This document shows positions 15,430 through 16,950 of a DNA stretch of 16,950 nt, piece after piece. The notes below the pieces were generated by a model, which saw only the letters and a program-made list of their open reading frames with translations, was not told the DNA's origin and ran no database searches. The DNA is from Candidatus Microgenomates bacterium (GTDB taxonomy: Bacteria; Patescibacteriota; Microgenomatia; UBA1406; GWC2-37-13), in assembly GCA_016178125.1 (NCBI GenBank), contig JACOTV010000041.1, positions 1 to 16,950 of the forward strand, written 5' to 3'. The position numbers and the translations under genes were made by a program. The first letter of the stretch is position 1, and every line of letters begins with the position of its first letter.

Positions 15430-15443
15430 CAGTGGTGTATATT
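15415..15443 (+). promoter_or_regulatory. Sigma-70-type promoter of the GIY-YIG gene
   Basis: TTGACG (15415-15420), a 17-base spacer and TATATT (15438-15443), 8 bases before the ATG at 15452. It is the only site in the window with a convincing -35, and it predicts a leaderless message. Confidence 0.7.
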
Positions 15444-15451
15444 CGCACTCG

Positions 15452-15718
15452 ATGCATTTCACATACATACTTCTTCTATCAAATAGTAAATATTACGTTG
15501 GACACTCATCCAATCTCATTGAGAGAATAGCGTACCATAAGGATGGACGTGTAGACGCTACTAAACCATTTAGACCGGTAAGACTAGTCTACTATTCTGC
15601 CTTTGAAGATGAAGCCCTGTCTATAAAATTTGAGAAGTATCTGAAAACTGGATCTGGGTTTGCTTTCAGAAATAAGCACTTAATTTGTGCGAAGAGTCAG
15701 AGTCGAACTGACATCTGA
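15452..15718 (+). CDS. Single-domain GIY-YIG nuclease family protein (UPF0213/YhbQ-like)
   Basis: An 88-residue protein consisting of one GIY-YIG domain: YILLLSNSKYYVGHSSNLIERIAYH holds the two half-motifs (YIL and YVG in place of GIY and YIG) and the arginine of the catalytic helix (R25), followed by VRLVYYSAFEDEALSIKFEKYLKTGSG, the usual ending with the metal-binding glutamate (probably E52 or E59). Such small proteins are very common in candidate-phyla bacteria and are presumed DNA endonucleases with roles in repair, recombination or mobility; none of this can be settled from sequence. The last about 10 codons (CAKSQSRTDI) are read from the antisense strand of tRNA-Phe, so the normal domain end (about FRNKHLI) was probably followed by a stop lost or never present. 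Upstream are paired palindromes and its own strong promoter. Confidence 0.85.
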   Translation: MHFTYILLLSNSKYYVGHSSNLIERIAYHKDGRVDATKPFRPVRLVYYSAFEDEALSIKFEKYLKTGSGFAFRNKHLICAKSQSRTDI

Positions 15719-15760
15719 GGTTTTTCAGACCCCCGCCGTGACCACCTTGGCTATCTTCGC
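15688..15760 (-). tRNA. tRNA-Phe (anticodon GAA)
   Basis: Acceptor GCGAAGA/TCTTCGC, D arm GCC/GGC, anticodon stem GGGGT/ACCTC with loop CTGAAAA (GAA), T arm GTCAG/CTGAC with loop TTCGACT. Discriminator A, no encoded CCA. The 3' half overlaps the end of the GIY-YIG gene on the other strand by 31 bases. A 45-base spacer, containing a bulged GATCTGC/GCAGAGATC hairpin, separates it from tRNA-Ile. Confidence 0.93.
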
Positions 15761-15805
15761 TATTTCATCTGGCCGATCTCTGCTGGCAAGTGCAGATCGT
15801 CAGAG

Positions 15806-15878
15806 TGGGCCAGGATGGAATCGAACCATCGACTTCGATCTTATAAGGATCGCACTCTAGCCGCTGAGTTACTGGCCC
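15806..15878 (-). tRNA. tRNA-Ile (anticodon UAU)
   Basis: Acceptor GGGCCAG/CTGGCCC, D arm ACTC/GAGT, anticodon stem CGATC/GATCG with loop CTTATAA (TAT), T arm GATGG/CCATC with loop TTCGATT, discriminator A, no encoded CCA. UAU would read AUA directly, instead of the usual bacterial CAU tRNA whose C34 is turned into lysidine by TilS. Confidence 0.93.
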
Positions 15879-15894
15879 AAATATTATACCGTAA

Positions 15895-15900
15895 AGTATA
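15895..15900 (-). promoter_or_regulatory. Possible promoter of the Ile-Phe tRNA pair
   Basis: TATACT on the minus strand would start transcription about 10 bases before tRNA-Ile. A better hexamer, TATAAT (15888-15883), lies too close (4 bases) to the mature 5' end. No clear -35. Confidence 0.4.
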
Positions 15901-16036
15901 TCAGAAGTATCTGAGTTCAAAAGAGCGAATAAGGCTATTCTGAGGCCTAGATTATGCTCAACTCTGAAAATTCATGTGATTTAGGAATTCTGAGCATTCT
16001 GTCAGGAATCTGTCATGCAAAATCGCGCATGAGTAC

Positions 16037-16042
16037 TACAAT
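16037..16042 (+). promoter_or_regulatory. Probable -10 of the gene at 16052
   Basis: TACAAT lies 9 bases before the ATG at 16052, the same spacing as the other leaderless starts. Upstream, the heptamer TCTGTCA occurs at 15998-16004 and 16009-16015, 11 bases apart, on one face of the helix. Nothing else was recognised in the gene-free stretch 15879-16036 apart from a small TCAGA/TCTGA hairpin at 15901-15914. Confidence 0.45.
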
Positions 16043-16051
16043 CACGGTATT

Positions 16052-16390
16052 ATGGGGTATCTAGAAGCGACAGGGCATCCACTCGTAGGGGAAGTAATTG
16101 TTGAACCTGGGTCCAAAAACGGTAATGGACTCTCAGTAGTCGATCAATATCATAAAGGACATGGCATAGGTGTAGGACGTGAGGAACTATGTCCTTATAC
16201 GGGTGAAGAAGTAACCGTTATTAGGAAAACATATATAGGCGATCCCGTACTTCGAGAACCTGTTAGTGAACGGCCGAAAGACATGGACGATAGACCGCGG
16301 GTGGATAGCGTTTTGGTGAAGCGTATGGGGCCAATGGGCGAATCGCGATGGACAGAGCTGGTGATTACTCGAGATCCCGTTCAACCGTAA
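16052..16390 (+). CDS. Hypothetical protein, 112 residues
   Basis: I do not recognise a family. The product is soluble and mostly polar, with a glycine- and histidine-rich part (YHKGHGIGVGREE at about 33-45), a single cysteine near residue 47 and a proline/charge-rich second half (REPVSERPKDMDDRP). No signal peptide or membrane helix. Start at 16052 is supported by a TACAAT box 9 bases upstream. The 3' end overlaps the convergent DUF4342 gene by 26 bases, so one of the two ends may be misjudged, but that gene's identity is firm. Compositional sense (no long hydrophobic runs, mixed charges) favours a real protein over a chance frame. Confidence 0.55.
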   Translation: MGYLEATGHPLVGEVIVEPGSKNGNGLSVVDQYHKGHGIGVGREELCPYTGEEVTVIRKTYIGDPVLREPVSERPKDMDDRPRVDSVLVKRMGPMGESRWTELVITRDPVQP

Positions 16391-16658
16391 TCGTACACTC
16401 ACTTACGAGTGCCGCGATTGCTCCGACTGCCGCGAACATGGGTAACAATAGCGCCCCGACTACGCCTACAGTAAGGGGGAATTCGGCGATAGATTTACCG
16501 TTTTTCCCTTTTATGATGATCTTTCTGACGTTTCCCTCGTGAACTATCTCCTTTACCTTTTCAAGGAGTTTTTCACCTTTGACCGAAAACTCTTCGACCG
16601 GTGGTTTGTTCGTTTTTGACGATGTATTACCTGATGAGGTTTTTTTAGTGGTGGGCAT
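16365..16658 (-). CDS. DUF4342 family protein
   Basis: A 97-residue protein. After a Ser/Thr/Lys-rich start (about 1-20) comes EEFSVKGEKLLEKVKEIVHEGNVRKIIIKGKNGKSIAEFPLTVGVVGALLLPMFAAVGAIAALVSECTITVER, the complete DUF4342 domain with its EGNVRxIIIK and PLTVGVVGALL hallmarks. The hydrophobic stretch at about 62-85 could be one membrane helix or hairpin. The family is uncharacterised, widespread in Firmicutes and candidate phyla, and sometimes fused to ubiquitin-associated-like domains; the role is unknown. The ATG at 16658 is 6 bases from an extended -10 box, so the message should be leaderless. It ends overlapping the gene at 16052. Confidence 0.9.
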   Translation of the reverse strand: MPTTKKTSSGNTSSKTNKPPVEEFSVKGEKLLEKVKEIVHEGNVRKIIIKGKNGKSIAEFPLTVGVVGALLLPMFAAVGAIAALVSECTITVERDLE

Positions 16659-16664
16659 ACCTAG

Positions 16665-16673
16665 ATTGTATCA
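16665..16673 (-). promoter_or_regulatory. Extended -10 promoter of the DUF4342 gene
   Basis: Minus strand TGATACAAT, with the hexamer ending 6 bases before the ATG at 16658; transcription would begin at or next to the start codon. Confidence 0.6.
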
Positions 16674-16690
16674 AATAGTAACAGGGTGGG

Positions 16691-16761
16691 AGCGGCATAG
16701 GGGAATCGAACCCCTATCTGTTCCTTGGCAAGGAACCATTTTACCACTAAACTAATGCCGC
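16691..16761 (-). tRNA. tRNA-Gly (anticodon GCC)
   Basis: Acceptor GCGGCAT/ATGCCGC, D arm GTTT/AAAT, anticodon stem GTTCC/GGAAC with loop TTGCCAA (GCC), T arm AGGGG/CCCCT with loop TTCGATT, discriminator T as usual for glycine tRNAs. CCA is not encoded. Confidence 0.95.
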
Positions 16762-16772
16762 GTAACCTATCT

Positions 16773-16778
16773 ATTATA
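16773..16778 (-). promoter_or_regulatory. -10 box of tRNA-Gly overlapping the Nudix stop codon
   Basis: Minus strand TATAAT, placing the transcript start about 5 bases before the tRNA. It includes the TAA stop (16776-16774) of the upstream Nudix gene. Confidence 0.55.
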
Positions 16779-16950
16779 CTACGAGCTTGAGGATTTTCGT
16801 AAAGGCTTCGTCGTCGGCGGTAAACGTCAGTGTTTTGAAGACTTCTTCTTCTGAGACAAATCTTGCTTCACTGACTTCCCAGTCGTGGTCTGCGGGGTCT
16901 CCATCGACGTACTCCATAAGAAAATAGAAGACTTTTTTGTTGACAATCGT
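16774..16950 (-). CDS. Nudix hydrolase, C-terminal part (5' partial)
   Basis: The frame is open from the right edge of the window and ends at a TAA at 16774, giving the last 58 residues. KKVFYFLMEYVDGDP followed by HDWEVSEARFVSEEEVFKTLTF is the ending typical of Nudix domain proteins (the strand after the Nudix box, then the E-x-x-x-A-x-F/W helix region). The Nudix box itself lies outside the window, so activity cannot be judged. Members cleave nucleoside diphosphates linked to other groups, often as house-cleaning enzymes. The stop codon overlaps the -10 box of tRNA-Gly. Confidence 0.75.
   Translation of the reverse strand, partial: TIVNKKVFYFLMEYVDGDPADHDWEVSEARFVSEEEVFKTLTFTADDEAFTKILKLVV

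Noticed and set aside
15345..15530. A 61-codon open frame across the palindromes and the start of the GIY-YIG gene
   Set aside because: It runs through both structured repeats and the promoter, resembles no family, and is out of frame with the clear GIY-YIG domain.
15806..15878. An anticodon loop of abnormal size in tRNA-Ile
   Set aside because: On rechecking the bases, the stem is CGATC/GATCG with a normal seven-base loop.
15879..16036. A small RNA gene or riboswitch in the gene-free stretch
   Set aside because: Only a five-pair hairpin and short repeats are visible; nothing matches a known RNA class.

Overview
The window looks like a piece of a small, gene-dense bacterial genome, most likely from the Candidate Phyla Radiation (Patescibacteria). 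This assignment is inferred from several traits together: many uncharacterised GT-C type membrane glycosyltransferases, a DUF4342 protein, a tiny stand-alone GIY-YIG protein among tRNA genes, genes that abut or overlap by a few bases, and start codons sitting directly behind -10 boxes (leaderless mRNAs). TGA is used as a normal stop. No rRNA, CRISPR array, insertion sequence or phage gene was seen, and no stretch over 300 bases lacks a gene.

Layout. 1-3262: two convergent membrane proteins of the GT-C/PMT type, the first cut by the window edge. 3319-5416: a tightly coupled three-gene operon in which two related seven-helix proteins with PQ-loop/SWEET-like layout flank a D-2-hydroxyacid dehydrogenase. 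5419-9155 (minus): a GT39-type glycosyltransferase, a polyprenyl-phosphate GT2 glycosyltransferase, and a second GT39-type gene broken by a single frameshift. 9171-13233 (plus): a GT-C membrane protein followed directly by a MacA/MacB-type adaptor, ATPase and permease. 13217-14344 (minus): a GT4 glycosyltransferase. 14369-15151 (plus): undecaprenyl-diphosphatase UppP. 15153-16761: a tRNA island (Arg-CCG, Ala-CGC, Phe-GAA, Ile-UAU, Gly-GCC) containing a GIY-YIG nuclease gene with unusual paired palindromes upstream, an unknown 112-residue protein and a DUF4342 protein. 16774-16950: the C-terminal end of a Nudix hydrolase.

How it fits together. Most of the window concerns cell-envelope glycosylation on lipid carriers. 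The GT2 enzyme should make polyprenyl-phosphate sugars, the GT-C proteins would transfer them outside the membrane, the GT4 enzyme would build on nucleotide sugars in the cytoplasm, and UppP recycles the carrier. The ABC exporter is co-transcribed with one GT-C gene. The least explained parts are the SWEET-like/dehydrogenase operon and the palindrome/GIY-YIG unit in the tRNA island.
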